DNA of 8,092 nt from Methylacidiphilum sp. (GTDB taxonomy: Bacteria; Verrucomicrobiota; Verrucomicrobiia; CAIQCK01), in contig DYDC01000114.1 of NCBI GenBank assembly GCA_020718125.1, positions 1 through 8,092 on the forward strand, written 5' to 3'. The notes beneath the pieces are model-generated. The model was not told the origin of the DNA and did no database searches. It was given only the letters and a program-made list of their open reading frames with translations. Both the position numbers and the translations under genes were made by a program. Shown piece by piece: positions 7,740 to 8,092 of this stretch. The stretch's first letter is position 1. Each line of letters begins with the position of its first letter.

Positions 7740-8092
7740 TGTCGGACCCCGTTGGTGCGTCCCGGAGCCGGCTTCTCGTGCCACATCGGGGCGGTGAAAT
7801 CAAACTGTCTGTAAACCGGCGGTCGCACGCAGCATTGGACGGCAACCGCGCCGGAAAGCTCCCGCGCTATGCCTTCAGGCCGAAAGCACCTCCGCCGGGT
7901 CGGCGACGCCGCCGTCGGGCGTGAACGGCACCGCCTACGCGGAAGAACCACCGCGCGACCTCCTGGCCGCCGCCGATCTCGGTTCCTCCGAGACCGCTTC
8001 GTCCGCCGCGCCGGACGCATCGCCTTACACGGCGTTGATCGGCCGGTGACAGCGGACCGATGGCGACTGCGTGCTCGCGATCAATCGCGTGC
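7740..8092. other. Region upstream of the A2M gene, no confident gene
   Basis: This 353-bp stretch must hold the A2M promoter, but I cannot identify -35 and -10 boxes with confidence; the least GC-rich part is about 7794-7816. On +, a frame is open from 7798 to a TGA at 8047-8049 (84 codons). It has a believable, non-Arg-rich composition (for example AEEPPRDLLAAADLGSSETA) and GC-ending codons, but no ATG and no ribosome binding site; GTG 7921 is the only plausible start. It could be a decayed gene end or chance in GC-rich DNA. The other frames give Arg-rich translations typical of non-coding frames. Confidence 0.4.
7747..7750 (-). promoter_or_regulatory. Weak ribosome binding site of the A2M gene
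   Basis: On the - strand, GGGG lies seven bases before ATG 7739. It is a poor Shine-Dalgarno, but the alternative ATG at 7784 has none (the preceding bases read TTTCACCGCCCCG). This adds modest support to the start at 7739. Confidence 0.35.

Noticed and set aside
7740..7784. Upstream in-frame ATG (7784) as the A2M start
   Set aside because: It would add 15 polar residues in front of a good signal peptide and has no Shine-Dalgarno, so ATG 7739 is preferred.
6891..7814. 307-codon open frame on + over the 5' end of the A2M gene
   Set aside because: It is antisense to the signal peptide and helical N-terminal region, with Arg/Glu/Leu-rich shadow composition.
7977..7993. Hairpin TCTCGG-TTCCT-CCGAGA
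   Set aside because: A six-base stem in very GC-rich DNA is expected by chance. There is no T-tract and no gene end nearby to give it meaning.
7736..8020. 94-codon open frame on - overlapping the A2M start
   Set aside because: Its product is dominated by Arg and Pro, it has no motif, and it overlaps the A2M signal peptide out of frame.
8076..8089. Palindrome CGCGA-TCAA-TCGCG at the window end
   Set aside because: It is short and cut close to the window edge; there is no second copy or context to support an operator or element.

Overview
The window is high-GC bacterial chromosomal DNA with two intact genes, both for cell-envelope proteins. They converge and are separated by only 27 bases. 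An AsmA-family, membrane-anchored periplasmic protein (452 aa) lies on the + strand at 39-1397. A very large exported alpha-2-macroglobulin (A2M) family protein (2104 aa) lies on the - strand at 7739-1425. The A2M architecture is a helical N-terminal region, MG domains, a bait-like linker, an A2M domain, a CTEQ thioester domain and a C-terminal MG10-like domain. Together with the alanine- and proline-linked AsmA protein, it suggests an environmental Gram-negative bacterium of the PVC group, most likely Verrucomicrobiota. Planctomycetota or Acidobacteriota remain possible, and this assignment is inference without a database search.

Layout: 1-38 holds a weak promoter-like sequence and a good Shine-Dalgarno for asmA. 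39-1397 is asmA. 1398-1424 is a short gap that is almost entirely an imperfect hairpin shared by the two converging genes. 1425-7739 is the A2M gene. 7740-8092 is the A2M 5' side, with no confident gene; a start-less open stretch on + (7798-8049) has gene-like composition but is unproven.

The two genes face each other and are therefore not an operon. Their functional link is only that both products belong to the envelope. Bacterial A2Ms are thought to trap proteases that reach the periplasm, and AsmA-like proteins are linked to outer-membrane lipid homeostasis or transport. No penicillin-binding protein PBP1C gene, the frequent partner of A2M in proteobacteria, is visible here.

I see no new multi-gene system. 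Two internal modifications of the A2M gene are worth attention. The first is a perfect, abutting, in-frame 228-bp tandem duplication (76 aa) inside one MG domain, which is either very recent or an assembly error. The second is a pair of strong 9-bp-stem, 3-nt-loop palindromes lying in the reading frame. They encode an extra Arg/Pro/Ala-rich linker before the C-terminal domain and look like a REP/REPIN-type palindromic element inserted into a coding sequence.
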